Position numbers and translations under genes: made by a program
DNA from: Pachyseris speciosa
Lineage: Eukaryota; Cnidaria; Anthozoa; Scleractinia; Pachyseridae
Length of the DNA stretch: 64,000 nt
Direction of reading: 5' to 3'
Assembly: GCA_016490735.1 (NCBI GenBank)
Contig: JAEMWC010000391.1
Coordinates: 588,501 to 652,500, forward strand
Part shown: positions 29,985 to 42,420 of the stretch, piece by piece
Numbering within the stretch: the first letter of the stretch is position 1
How the letters are laid out: each line of letters starts with the position of its first letter
The notes under the pieces: model-generated
What the model was told of the DNA's origin: nothing
What the model saw: the letters and a program-made list of their open reading frames with translations, nothing else
Database searches by the model: none

Positions 29985-30212
29985 ATTATTACTTTTTTTT
30001 CTGTATGTGTGTGAGCTTATTATACAGTGTCAGTCAAGTAGCTCGCCTAGAATAGCTGTGCTATCACGGCGGTCTGCAAAGGCCTTTTTTTATGTATAAA
30101 TAAATGAAGTCAATAAAGTGAATACAAAATTGTAGACTGAATTTCAAGGCCACTAAAACAATTAGAGTTTATAGACCTCGCTACCTTTTTGGTTGAGAAA
30201 GTGAAACCAGTA

Positions 30213-30653
30213 CAGACCTCGATTATCCGGACTAATTCCTCTGGTCCCATATTTTTCACGAATATCAATATGGCATTTGGTCAAGGCATGATAAACTATC
30301 ATTATGATTTATTTCTCATCCAGGCATTGAGAAGTGTGTTTGCAACAGGTTTGTTTTCCTTCCAAAGAGTAATAATAATTAAGTGAGTGAGTGAGTGAGT
30401 GAGTGAGTGAGTGAGTGAGTGAGGGAGGGAGGGAGGGAGTGAGTGAGTAAAGGTACTAAGCGCGCCCGCGTTGAGAATGAACTGAACTGCATTCAACTGA
30501 GTTCTGATCGGCTGAGACTAGCTTGTTTGTTGCGTAGTGGAATTTCACTTTTATTTTGTCTCATTAATGTTCATATTTTCGATTCTCCGGACTCTTGATT
30601 AAGCCGACTACTTACTTCAGTCCCGACTTATCCGAATAATCGAGGTTCGACTG
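30213..30653. mobile_element. pogo/Tigger-type MITE, TA duplication
   Basis: The left end CAGACCTCGATTATCCGGAC and right end GAATAATCGAGGTTCGACTG are inverted, flanked by TA. It contains a (GAGT)n tract near 30384-30422. It is the same family as 59003-59588. Confidence 0.7.
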
Positions 30654-30841
30654 TACAGTGCAATGCAGTTTATAAACAAGTGAAGACATTGTGTCCTCAC
30701 CCTGTATCCATACGGCAAAAGAAAAGTTGCCAGCACAGAAACCCAATAAACTAAATTGGCTTGAGATCTTTCAACGCTATCAAGGGACCCTACCAATGCA
30801 AACTAAGAAGAACTTTTTTCCTCAGATCACTCGCACAAGCA

Positions 30842-31013
30842 GCCTGGTTAGTATCGTCTGCGAAGCAGCGCCGAATTCCTTGTTCTGTATACTAGAATTC
30901 GAGTACGCGCTATGATTGCCCCGTCAGCAAAAGGCTTTTGTTGACAGGCCAGTCATAACGCGTGTGGAAATTCTGGTACACAGAACAAGGAATTCGGCCC
31001 TGCTTCGCAGACG
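30842..31013. mobile_element. foldback MITE with ~55-bp arms
   Basis: GTCTGCGAAGCAG...GAATTCCTTGTTCTGT pairs with ACAGAACAAGGAATTC...CTGCTTCGCAGAC. There is no coding content. Confidence 0.6.
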
Positions 31014-32320
31014 TAACCGGGGTTAGATTACATCTGCGACGCAGGCTACTGCACAAGCGGACAGTAAAACTTTTGGTAATTAGAGAACATTCTTCTCACG
31101 AAAGTATCTGTCTGTGACTACAACGAACTACGGTTGGACGCGTGCTTCCCGCGTCTAGTGCACTGGACCGAGTACAGAGGCAACGGCGCGAAAATACGAA
31201 GTTTAAGTTGACATACTGCGGACTGTGGTAAAAACCGACAAAGTTTGACTGTTGCCTAAGTTTCCTCTAAGCACGCGGGACAGCACGCGGGCATTTTGTC
31301 TGCGCATGCGTCAGACGAGGTGGAATAAACAACTTCGTCCGAGCACAGGGGCATTTTGTCTGCGCATGCTCCAAGGGAATGCTTAACGATCGTTCATGGA
31401 AGCCATGTTGCTTATCGAACGCGCAATTAATAGTTTTCCGAAAGCGATCTTTTGCCGTTGGATGGATGTTATGATAAGACGTGAACGAAAGGACGAAGTA
31501 TTTATGCATTGCTAGTGCTCGGCGTACTCAAGGTGCTTGAAGCGACTTGTTTTGAGAAGATCTTAACAGCCAAAAAGTGATCTGGGCGGCCAAACAACCG
31601 CGGTTCGTGGCTTTGAAAATTAATTTCACCGACTATCCAGATGTTGACATGAGAAGCCAAACAATCAAGGTTAGTCTATTGGTGATGAGGTTTAATTTGA
31701 ACTGAATTACTACCATGTAGGTCAAGGCGATTATAAGCTACATCGTTTAATTTATGGTGGACATTTTGATTTGGAGGTTAATTTTGATGAACTCTGAGGC
31801 GAAATTACCCAAAATTTTCACGATCCCCCAAGTTTTAAAACGTACCAGGTAACAGTGTCTTCCCCTTCTCTTCACAGCCGTAAAGGTGTAAAGACTTTAA
31901 AAAATGTTCTGTCACCGTGATTGAAAGCGGCCACCTGCATTGCTTTCGCAGTTTCATCCGTCTAGTTTTCGAAGATTTTCGAAGACTTGGATCACAGAGG
32001 TCTTTTGTCGAGGTTCCTTTCAAGTCTATTTAACAAGGTAATTCTTAATAGACATTTGCCGTTATTGTAGTTTCTTAAGATTACATTTGCATTCTGACAA
32101 AGTTTTTTCTGCTTTTGTTTTGATATGTGGTTATTTTGTTTTTTTGCCGTCGTAGTATACCTCAAGTAAAGACTTGAACGTAACTTTTTATTCTTACGGT
32201 CCCCCAAGTTTCGTAATACCGTCAGTGTATCGTTTATTCATTTCAATTTCGTTTTATGCAGTTTGTTTATCGGGAAAAAATGCGCGCTTTTCATTTTTTC
32301 GGTGTAAAATGCTGACATTA

Positions 32321-33307
32321 GGGACTTTAAGCATCGACGACGAGAACGGCAACGGCGACGGAAAAACCGAGAAAATACTGGGGAGAGGACGCGGTTGTGG
32401 AGTGAACTTGAAAGCAGTTAAGCAGCCGCCGAAGACGCCAACTTCTCTCGAGATATTCCTTCGCGTTCAGCCATTTTGATAATATCATGATAATATCACC
32501 GATGTAGATTTTTTACTGTTGTACAAACTGAATACGTCAACAAATCAGTGCTGGAAAACGACAAGTGTTTATCGGAGATTAGATATCACATTTTTAGCCG
32601 AGGTAATGTAATAAAATAAAACAAAATAAAAATCACCAATTTATTACCTAGAAGTAGCGACTAGATTAATAGAACTCAATTGAAATGTTCTGCAGCGAAG
32701 GCCGGGATTTGCGAGAAACGCTTTAGCAGTACGAGCATGCATGTCAATTTCCATATCTTTACATCTAGGAATTTGAACTGAAAACTACGATATGATAGAG
32801 AATTTTGGACGTTAGTTTTGAGCAACACTGATCACTAGTTATTTTTCTCGGCCAGGTTTAGTGTAAATTAACAGCTCTAGTATGTCTTATTTTGAATGCG
32901 AAAAAGTAATGTTAGAGAGAACTGTCGATAAACAGTGTGAGTCTCGCAAATCATTTCTAATTTCGGAGGCATCGGCGCTAGCTTTTTGTTTTGAAACAGC
33001 CGACTGATGAAAGTTTTTAAGCTTATAGTTTGGGGAAAAAAATCAGGCAACAACTCAATGATTCTATTCCTTGGTATCTTAAGGTATCAATCCATATTAA
33101 AATTATCAATTTGGGGGCAAAAATAGAGCTAAAATATGTGAAATGCTACTCACGTTTTCACTCAACGCCAAACTAAGCTTTCTCACGTCGGGCCCCCAAG
33201 CAGAACGTCAAAATATTTCGCGCCAGACATGCGCAATGCGACATTTGGGTTTTCCCTCACAGTCTCACGTCGCCGTTGCCGTTCCCGTTGTCGATGCTTA
33301 AAGTCCC
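32321..33307. mobile_element. 987-bp TIR element
   Basis: GGGACTTTAAGCATCGACGA and the inverted copy at 33263-33307 match for about 40 bp, flanked by TA. An ORF of 101 codons at 32174-32479 crosses the end and is not credible. Confidence 0.65.
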
Positions 33308-34392
33308 TAATCTCCGTCGAAGACGTGCGTTTTGTGCCCTTGTTGTAGATTTCAACTTCGTTTTGTACACGTCACCTCAGTGCCGGCTACCTTAGAACAA
33401 GTGGAACTTTTGGGGGTTTTATTTTTCTCTACGAGTGTTACATTTGTAACCAAAGAAATTCAAAAGCACGTAGTCGAGGGACATTCTAAGTTCTTAACTT
33501 TCTCCACAAATAATTTATTTTTCAAAGATACATGTAATGTTTTGAGAACAGCGGGAAAAATGGAATGAGCTTTCAAAGCAAGGACTGTATTTGTTTCGTT
33601 GGCATACAACCTTCTCTTATTTTATGAGTTGAATTTTTACAATTTTAAAAATGTAAAACACCATTTTTCCCCAGAGTGAAGGCTGTTAGCCCTTAATGTT
33701 TTTAAAGAATGATTATTATAATCTGTTTACAGTGAGTAACTTAAAGTTGGACATTGTTGTCACATTTCAAATTCGAACTACCAAGATACCGGGTGATAGT
33801 TCAAAAAATTGATGCTCTTCTCTAATGTAAGAAGGCATCTTTCCCATGGATATTGGTATTAAAATGTAACAAACTTTATATTTTTGTCAATGGGCATGTT
33901 TGCCTTTGTTTCAGTTTAAGAATAGGGTCTTGAAATATATAATTAAGACACTTGCAATAATTATCTGAAGGTTAATTAATTTTGTCCTAATCTTGTGCCT
34001 TGTATATAAAGGTGTAATGGTAACAGTCCATGGCAATCCGCTAAAATACTGGCAATTCCACTTTCTTGTGAAGGGAAGTGTTATGGAGTTGTACAAGTTT
34101 TCTTGGAATATTATCATTAACTCTGGGACTGCAAAACTAAATGAGAGGTCTGTACACTAGCTGATTTTCAACAGAGCTTTGAAAATTTAGGAAATGTTAT
34201 ATTTTGGATTAGTGTTTGAACGGCAAAAAGTGGCCTTTTCAGATGGCTGATGTATGCTTGACTGTGAGCTTGTGTTAATTTATAATATTATTTATTTATT
34301 TATGGTAAAGTAATACTCTTTATGGTGTACAGACCTGTACATCTTTCAAATCTAGAGGAATGCTCAGAAGTGAACTGATATACTAGCGCTAT

Positions 34393-36783
34393 ATATATCA
34401 CAACTGTTGTACCTAAACATTTAAATTAAGTTTATTGGTGCCTGGATATCTAAGCCCCTTGTAAATTATCTGTTACTGATTAGGTGAGTTTATGCTGGTA
34501 CAATTCAAAACTGTAAAATCAAAACTAACTGTTCTCTTGAAATAATACTACAATATAACAAGCTTGAAGATTTGTTTTAGCCTCGTCATTCGATATGTAG
34601 TATAATCATTTTCAAAACTTGACCAAGCTAAAGAGTATGACATGAGCATACACAGGAGGAAAAGATGTTGATGCGTAATTTAGATATAAGCCAGACCATA
34701 AAAGATCGATAGTATTGCTTTTCTATTTATACATTAAGGGTTCTAAAATAAAATACACCATAATTTCTCTGGAAGGTCAATGAATAAATTCAAAACACTT
34801 CGTACTCTTATATTAAGTCCATTTTTATGCACATATCAGTGTTCACTGATGATGATGACATGGAATGCAACTATGTATTAACTTTTGACCATAAGAATCT
34901 GTGTTAATAAAAATACAATTTCATATAAACTGATACTCCACTAGACTGGTTATGGAGACTGTTTTGTAGACAATTTGCTTAAAAGGAAGGAACTAACAAT
35001 TATGTTCTCCTAACATTTTTAAGGATATACAGAGAAGACCAATTGCTGTGATAACACATAAAAAGGATGACAAGGCAGACAAGTTAAAGAGCAAGCTTTG
35101 TTGATCAATTCTGCGGTCTTGGAAACTGTAATATTGAGTGTGAATGTGTACATATCACCTGCAGTTTGAGAACTGTCCCCTAGAGTAATGTTGACACTAA
35201 GATTGCAGCTGAAGAATTCCGTTTGGGCACTAACAGATTATTTTCCGGCAGCAGCAAAATTAACAGGCCTGAAAACCATTAACTTTCTCATACAAATACC
35301 CAGACCTGCTCTAGGCACTGTGCCATATGCTACCTTAAGGTCATGTTTCGCATTATAGAGTCTGTGGCATTGTAATTCCCTTACCAAACAACAACAACAA
35401 AATTTCCTGTAAAGCAGTCAGGCACAATAAAGTTCAAAAAACTTCATGTACTCTTTGCAATCTGTCTGGATTTATTTTTATTTTTTTTGCTTCTTTCTTT
35501 ATTTTTGTACACAAGGGAGGAACTGCTACAGGTAGTGAGTTACCGGCTTTACATCCATGATTACTGGTTATTGTCAAGCCAGTACAAAAGGTTTGGGGAG
35601 GGGAAACTGGATAGGAGAGTGTGTATCACATTTTAACTTAATCTTTAGCTCCCTTCCTTCAAACAATTCCAATCCACTCAAGGCAGTGCAATTAATTTGA
35701 AAAGTCTCTGCAACTAGTTGAAGCAGAAGACAGCTACATTCCGTGGTTTGTACTGTACTTCTAAATGACAAATGTGTTGAGAACATGACTTTATTAGGAA
35801 CCCATTTGTAGTCTTCTGAGACAACAACAACTTTATTACCCTTCTCCTAACAGAACAAGTTACAATAAAGGAAATGAAATTATAGCTGACTATCCATCCC
35901 TCCAATTTCCGTATCCTTTTTGTCCATGCCCAAGAAACTCGTGTCCTAGGCGGTGTACATAGATTTGTGCAAACAGAAGGTAAACGCGCTGCAAGTTTTG
36001 CCGTAACACAACTCAAGCATCTACATCTACATATGGTAACTTGCAAAATCTCAAGGACGTGAAGGAAGTATTGAAACAAAGATAAAAATAATTGATATTT
36101 TCTCTAAAACTCAAGTAAGCTTCTTGTTTACCTTGTTTTGTTTTTTGTTTTTTGTTTTTTTTTTCTCGACAAAAAAGGCGATATTCTCAGATCAACGCAA
36201 TCTCACATGTTCAAATACGCTTACGACTTAAATTATACAATCTGATAATCTTCATTTCTTAATGCTCAACCCTAGTAGTTTGGCATTCAAAGAACGTACA
36301 ATTAACTAAATTGTTTATACTTCTTCGAGACGATCCGGACGATAGGTCATTCAGTATGTCCGTACTCACGCTGTACTCTTAAAGAGCTCTTAAGAGACCC
36401 TTTCAGATGTTCCAAAATTTTACTTCTCAAACAAGCGTCTTATCCAATCTGAATTTGACTGGTGACAAACTTACCAGACTCATCTTTTTTGTCATCATCA
36501 AAATTCAATGTCGCATCAAAAATTCATATTGTATTCGTCGATGGAGGTTTCGGTGGACACGGATTTGGCTGGAGCTTTCTTCCCGAAAACGTCTTAACGT
36601 CTTTTACAATTTTTCACATAAAAATACAGCTTGAAGAAGGGAAACTTTGAGAGCCGCAAGCTACAAGACGGCTTTTTGTCAGCCGCCATTTTATTTTTCA
36701 ATGCCGTCATTGACAGATTCATTCCAGCGGTTATCCTCATGAGAACGGGGTTATGGAACATGCGCCGACAAAATGCCCCTCTG
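34393..36783. repeat. duplicated non-coding block, left copy
   Basis: Segments 34399-34500, 35725-36110 and 36395-36783 match 42421-42523, 42524-42790 and 43087-43433 in order, at perhaps 85-90% by eye. The left copy has ~1.2 kb more in its middle (34505-35722), where I see no gene. Confidence 0.6.
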
Positions 36784-37735
36784 CTCTTCGTCCGCCATTT
36801 TGTTGCCTCGAGCTCACTGTGAGAAGTTTTAACTCCAGGATCTACGCCTACAAGTGGATTCCATAGAAAGAAATGAACGAGATCATCATGTTTACTGTAG
36901 TACTGTAGTACTGACACCATGACCCGTTAAGGTATTTGTGGTTCAATTCGGTCTCGAGATTTTATTGATCAAAGTTCCGCTGGAAGGAAAAAGGTGCCAA
37001 ATCAAGGGATTTTACCAAGGGATCACTCCACAACACGAAGCTCATACTAGAAGACAAACAACAGAGGTGAGTGTGTAGACATTAGACTTTTCCTACCTAG
37101 AAGGGCAATCTTGTATCTTAAAACGATCGTGAGATATACGCCTCTGTTTAGACGAAATGTTTTTGCTTTGACCTGATTTTGCTTCAACTTCGATGGCAAT
37201 TGCTCAAACTTTTGACCGTCCCCCAGAATCAAATTACCATTGTCAACGTTGGCTTTCCGTTCTCTTTTCAGTGACATGGAATTCCAGACTTAAAAATTAG
37301 TTCCGCTCCTGTGATTATTATTTTGCGTCGGGGAGATTCAGCAGTGTTTGCGAACAGCGAACTTTTGCTTATTTGCAGGTCATGGATCTCGGAGATCTTT
37401 GGTCGATTGCTGATCAAGTCTGCGACACAAGGTGATAAAGGCGGCGAAATACGAGATACAAAAACCCTCAACTTGTCGCGCAACATTGTTACGTTGCAAG
37501 TTTGGGTCGTTGTTTCGCGTTTTTCACCTTGCGTGATCAACTTGACCCGCAACAAAAACATTTGTTGCGGGTTGAAGAGCCAACTCGTGAATTGGGACCA
37601 GTGCTTTGTTACATGACTTTTCAAGACGGAGAATTGCTGGATGATAGCCGATTGCATCTGCCTAAAGTAAACCTTGAGTTTGAATTCGCTTGTAAATAAA
37701 ATTTGTCCAAATACAATGTAAGTGCTAACAGTGCA

Positions 37736-37796
37736 CTTTGCATCCTTTTATATTCAAAGCGTTTTGTTTTCGCTTTGAATATAAAAGGATGCAAAG
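37736..37796. repeat. perfect 26-bp hairpin
   Basis: The arms CTTTGCATCCTTTTATATTC... (37736-37761) and 37771-37796 are exact inverted copies with a 9-base TTTTGTTTT loop. Confidence 0.85.
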
Positions 37797-38095
37797 AACG
37801 CCAACATGTGTTTTGCATACGGTTTTTCTTGAAAATAAAGCAGAAATTTGCGCAAAAAAACACAGAGTAATGGTTTTCTACTGAATCAAAGGCCACATGC
37901 AAAAATTTAACTCATTTGGACGGCATTTCAAAAACGGTCAAAATTGTCACTTACGCCCTTCTTCCACTGAGCCCTTCAATCCTTGGTTTTCACTCACGTG
38001 ACCTCTATCATGACGACGGTTGCTATCCGCCATGTTGGAGCCCATCCAAATGTATACAAATGCCCTTCAATGTGAGATCGTAGTCGAATGTTGAG

Positions 38096-40119
38096 ATGGT
38101 TCTCTGTGTTGTTCCTGGCTGTGGGAATAGAACTGGTCAAGATCAAGCAGTGTTTTCACAACTTTTAGAAGTAGGAGTTGCAGTGTGTTGAGTAGGAGTT
38201 GCAAGGCCCTTCGGGCAGGGGGGCATGCTCCCCTGGAAAATTTTGAAATTCTAGACTCTTGTAGACGCATTTTCCAAGCAGTTTGAGACGCAAAATAGGA
38301 TGTGAAGACGGAAATAATAATGTGTTGTCTAAAATAGTACTTTCAATTGCTTTCGAAACCGATGCCTACCACACAATCCGAGTCTGTTGAACGTTCAAAC
38401 GACGTATGCAAGCCGATTACAGCAATGTTGGAGCAAAATTTCAAGTTTATTTATTCACAAAGGCTTTCGTGGACAGTTGGCTCTTTAGAAACAGCTTTAT
38501 TTCAGAATCTACCCAAGGGAAAGTAGCCATCGCAAATGGGAAGATTGCCGTTGGATGCGACGGCCTACGGCTCGTTTTGAAAACACTGTCAAGGAGTAGG
38601 ATTTTATCGTATACCAGCAGTCGTTACTAATAAAGGAGAATTTGAGGAAAAGCTAACTGCAGAGAGGAGAAAAGAGTGGATCAAAGTGATGAGTCGCGGC
38701 GATACAGAGGAAAAGCAAGTTCTTGAAAGCGAACGTGTGTGTGGCAAACATTTTGTCAGCGGAAAGCCAGCTCCTTATTGGAATAGGTACCATGAGGATT
38801 GGATACCGACTCTAAATCTCGGAAAGAAGAAATATGGCCCTGAAGTCGATGTTAAAGCCAATGCACAGAGGACCGAGAGGGCAAAGAAGCGAGAACAGCT
38901 TGCATTCGCTGGCCAAGAACGCGAAGTGGCAGAGAAGCGGCAAAAGCTTAATGAAAGCAGCCTTCCTGTTGCTGAGATTGACTTTGGCGAGCCAAGCACT
39001 TCGACCGAGGAAATTCAAAATGAAGGGACCGAAGGATCTGGCCATGAAACACTTTCTGTGACTCAAACCCGAAGAGTTTTGCGAAGGAGAAGAAATCGCA
39101 CCGGAAGTAGGTGTAAAGGACGCCGAATGCAAATTAACCCTGACACAAAGGAGGGATGGTGCCAAACCGCGGAGTTTGAATATATGTTTCAGAAAAACAA
39201 GTACCAAGCACCGGGTAAAGAATTCTTTGATTCGGATGATAAAGTCCGTTTTTACACAGGCCTCCCTTCAATGGAAGTGCTGATGGTTGTCTTCGACCAT
39301 GTTTCCCCACATGTAACTCAACAAACACAGTTGCTGGATCGATTTCAAGAGTTTATGATTGTACTTATGAAACTACGGTTAAATGCACCGCTACAGGATC
39401 TTGCCTACCGATTTTTGGTGCCAGTGTCCACCATTTCAAGAGTATTTTACCACTGGATTGTGGTGATGGATTCGAGATTATTTCGGTTTGTTTACTGGCC
39501 AAACAGAGACCAACTTTGGAAGACTTTGCCCCAGTGCTTTCAGTATGCATTTGGGAAGAAAACCACTGTGATCATAGATTGCTTTGAGGTATTCATTGAA
39601 AAGCCTTCCAACTTGCTGGCCAGGGCGCAGACTTTTTCAAGTTACAAACATCACAATACCATCAAGGTACTAGTTGGGATAACTCCACAGGGAACTATTT
39701 CTTTTGTGTCAGAAGCCTGGGGAGGTCGTGTCTCAGATAAGTTTTTAACTGAGAACTGTGGTTTTCTGGAAAAGCTTATCCCAGGGGACATGGTTATGGC
39801 AGATCGAGGATTCACCATTGCTGAATCTGTTGGATTCAGGCAAGCAAAGCTTGTAAACCCAGCTTTCACAAGGGGAAAGGCTCAGCTAGACCCAGTGGAT
39901 GTAGAGGAGACAAGAGGCATAGCCAAAGTTAGAATCCATGTGGAACATGTTATTGGACTACTAAGACGAAAGTATACCATTTTGGAAGGAACTCTGCCTA
40001 CTGACTTTCTGATTTGTAATCATGAAAACTCTGACCGTCGTATTCCATTGGTGGATCACATGATAAGAATTTGTGCTGCTCTTGTCAACTTTTGTCCTCC
40101 AATTGTTCCATTTGATTGA
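38096..40119 (+). pseudogene. THAP-domain DDE_Tnp_4 transposase, split by a MITE
   Basis: The ATG at 38096 starts MVLCVVPGCGNRTG, the first half of a THAP zinc finger (Cys4, Cys9). A 441-bp element with a 5-bp duplication interrupts it at 38148-38588. The frame resumes exactly, with the rest of THAP (GFYRIP, EWIKV, the Cys and His in RVCGKHF, and a WIPTLNLG end). Then come a basic linker, an HTH_Tnp_4-type helix-turn-helix ([16 protein letters not shown]) and the DDE_Tnp_4 core: Asp in IIDCFEVF (~39577), Asp in MADRGFT (~39800) and Glu in RIHVEHVIG (~39943). From 38594 to 40119 the frame has no break. Without the insertion the product would be 525 residues. It is likely inactive now unless the insertion is spliced out. 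Confidence 0.8.
38148..38588. mobile_element. 441-bp MITE inside the THAP domain
   Basis: Ends CAGTGTTTTCA and TGAAAACACTG are inverted. TCAAG is repeated at 38143-38147 and 38589-38593. The host codon is restored if one copy of TCAAG and the element are ignored. Confidence 0.8.
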
Positions 40120-41194
40120 ATTTGATGCCATACATGTATTTTTGTGTCTGTCCTAGAATGTATTCATAACCAACTCCCCCCTCCAATGGAAGCTTGGTTT
40201 AATTTGTGGCCCAACCCATTGGATTACATGGCCACACATATTAAACGTAATCCAGTCCCCTTCCATGGTTGAAGCACTGATATTTTCTTTGATGGGGAAA
40301 TTGCTACTGATATAATAATGATGTAGAAACCCAGCTCGTTGTAAAGGTAACAGGGATTTTCTTCTACCTAAGAATGTGTTTATTGTGGAGCAAAATGTTG
40401 TTATCCTGCTTTGAAGGGGGCAGGTTAAGATTGCAGATTTAATTAACTGTGAACTGACATGCATACAGCTATGCTATTTTCAGAGGCAAGAATATAATTT
40501 TAGGGGTGGATCATTTTTTATCTAAAAAATTCAAAACTATCTCAAATCTATTTAAATCTTAGTATAAACTTTAACACGAAATAGCCTCGTGTCAGTGATT
40601 GAATATTTAACTTATTTCAAGCTTTGCTATGGGAAAGATCAAAATTCATACTTGGCTACTCAGTGGGCTTCTTGGAAAAAAACCCAAAAGGAATCAATAT
40701 TGAGGTTAAGCAATGAGTACTACATTCCTATTGTTTTATTCCTCTTAGCACCTCTTTTTGTCTACCTAATTGTTTCACAAGACATAATTTGTCAAAGTTT
40801 CCTGTAAAAATATTACAGGGCCAGCACCCAAACAGGTTTTGTTACTAAGTGCATACATATGAAATGGAAAACAGTAATTACAATAAGATAAAAGTGTTCA
40901 TGCTATTCATTTATTTTAAGCAGTATAGTGCTTCTTATTGGACCATAGTGATACTGTTTACTAGCCCCTTGATTTGTGTTGTCCTCTTTCATCAAACAAC
41001 ACAAGCTTTTTTTTTGTAATAAAAGATTGCCTTAGACCACTGCTCCCAAGCCACCCTCCTGTAAGGCTGTTGGAAAGTTTGATCAACACTTGTCCAATCA
41101 AAGAAGCACTATGCTTACACTGTAAATCAAGCCAATAAGTACAAGTAATTTAATCTAGTTATTAGGAATGTGCATCTAAATTGATATTTATCAA

Positions 41195-41412
41195 TCGTTT
41201 ATTGCGACAGTGCTGTTTTTTTATGGTCAATGTTTTTCAATTGAGGGCTCTGTGAAAGATATGGGTATATATAAATACTTGTATTCTGGGAAGAATGTAT
41301 TTCACAGAGCGCTGAATTCATTTAATTGAGGAGCATTGACCATACGAAACAGCACTGTCTTAATAAACGATTGATGATTACTCCTGAAGCCTGAAGTCCT
41401 GTGAAGTTATTA
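41195..41412. mobile_element. foldback MITE
   Basis: GACAGTGCTGTTT...TATGGTCAATG pairs with CATTGACCATACGAAACAGC. A CTCCTGAAGCCTGAAGTCCT end links it to the 15.28 kb copy. Confidence 0.6.
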
Positions 41413-41601
41413 ATATATATACATATTGTCTAGCGATGTGGTTTACACACCTGATTTTGAGGGCTTTACTCCTTGTCATGTTTAAGTGTTACTCGAGACA
41501 AAATGTTATTTTGTAAAGAAAATCTAGTACATGTCTGATACAGTTTTCTGTTTTTTTTTTCTCTTTGAGCTGTCTGAAAAGTATCTGAAGAGCCTCTGCA
41601 T

Positions 41602-42160
41602 TTAAAATGAAGGAAACAAGCTCATTTTTCCATTTCTAAGACATGCAGCTAAATGAAGCCTCATTTTCAATATATCAAAATTTACAAATGTTGGATATTC
41701 TCCAAATACTAGGCAGGTAGAAAATACAATTGCAAAAACCCCACAGTCACTGCCATTTCTTTGTTGCTGCACTGGCATAGGATTGAGAGCTTCCAATCTC
41801 CCCCCTAGCAAATCATTTGCCTGTTCCTCTATTTCCTGGCTTAAAACAGAGTCATAAAGGCTATCATAGAGGTTGACGTCCTGGCAGACATCCAACTGAG
41901 CATGCTCTGCGAATGTCGCACTTTATCCACTACAACATACTTGTCCGCGATTTCCTTTCCATTAACTGATGCAGCAAAGCCAGAAACCATTTGATTATGC
42001 GCCTGAAGACTTTTGAAAGCCTTAAATTGCTTATTCGTGTAATGGCTTGCCTCTAGAACTAAGTACGAGAGCAAGTCGGAGACTTCTATAGGAGGCAAGC
42101 ATTCTGGACTCAACTGCTCACTCGGTAAAGCCGCCGGATATCTTCTTCAAATATCGTTCT
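41602..42160 (-). pseudogene. relic of transposon protein with SWIM-associated region and Ulp1-like protease end
   Basis: On the minus strand, 42113-41841 carries LPPIEVSDLLSYLVLEASHY and YVVVDKVRHSQ, a segment I associate with SWIM/YqaJ-type transposon proteins. A second frame, 41895-41602, ends as a Ulp1/SENP-type peptidase: QQQRNGSDCGVFAI with the catalytic Cys, followed by MRLHLAACL. The two frames are shifted and the parts between are missing. It is convergent with the THAP transposase in the same element. Function is lost. Confidence 0.55.
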
Positions 42161-42420
42161 TTTATGTGGTTTTCTAGGCCCTTGGCATAGCTTGAAAGCA
42201 CCGGTATCTTTTTGCAGAATATCCTCTGGAGATTCTGAGTTCTCGCCTTTGAAATTACCCATTAAAAGTTAAATTAATTGCACACGAACGCTTCGTCCTC
42301 AATACAAATGGCTCACATTTGCATAAAATATGAGCCCTTACATGGGCTCCAACATGGCGGGTGCCTAATTTGCATAAATGTGTGACGTCAGCTGAAAACC
42401 GAGAATTGTTAAATATACAA

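Larger units (their letters stand above)
37985..42403. mobile_element. ISL2EU-like DNA transposon, ~4.4 kb
   Basis: The left end GGTTTTCACTCACGTGAC... with CCGCCATGTTGGAGCCCAT (38027-38047) and the right end (ATGGGCTCCAACATGGCGG at 42342-42360, TGAAAACC at 42393-42400) form imperfect TIRs of about 65 bp. Inside are a THAP plus DDE transposase on the plus strand and, convergent on the minus strand, a relic with Ulp1-like and SWIM-associated sequence. Two-gene THAP-transposase elements of this type belong to the ISL2EU group near PIF/Harbinger (family knowledge). Confidence 0.65.

Noticed and set aside
37268..37657. 129-codon minus-strand ORF
   Set aside because: No domain is recognised, and the same region reads equally openly on the other strand; it looks like repeat-derived sequence.
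38148..38588. Treating the gap in the THAP domain as a normal intron
   Set aside because: There is no GT-AG pair that keeps the frame, while a 5-bp duplication and inverted ends fit an insertion exactly.
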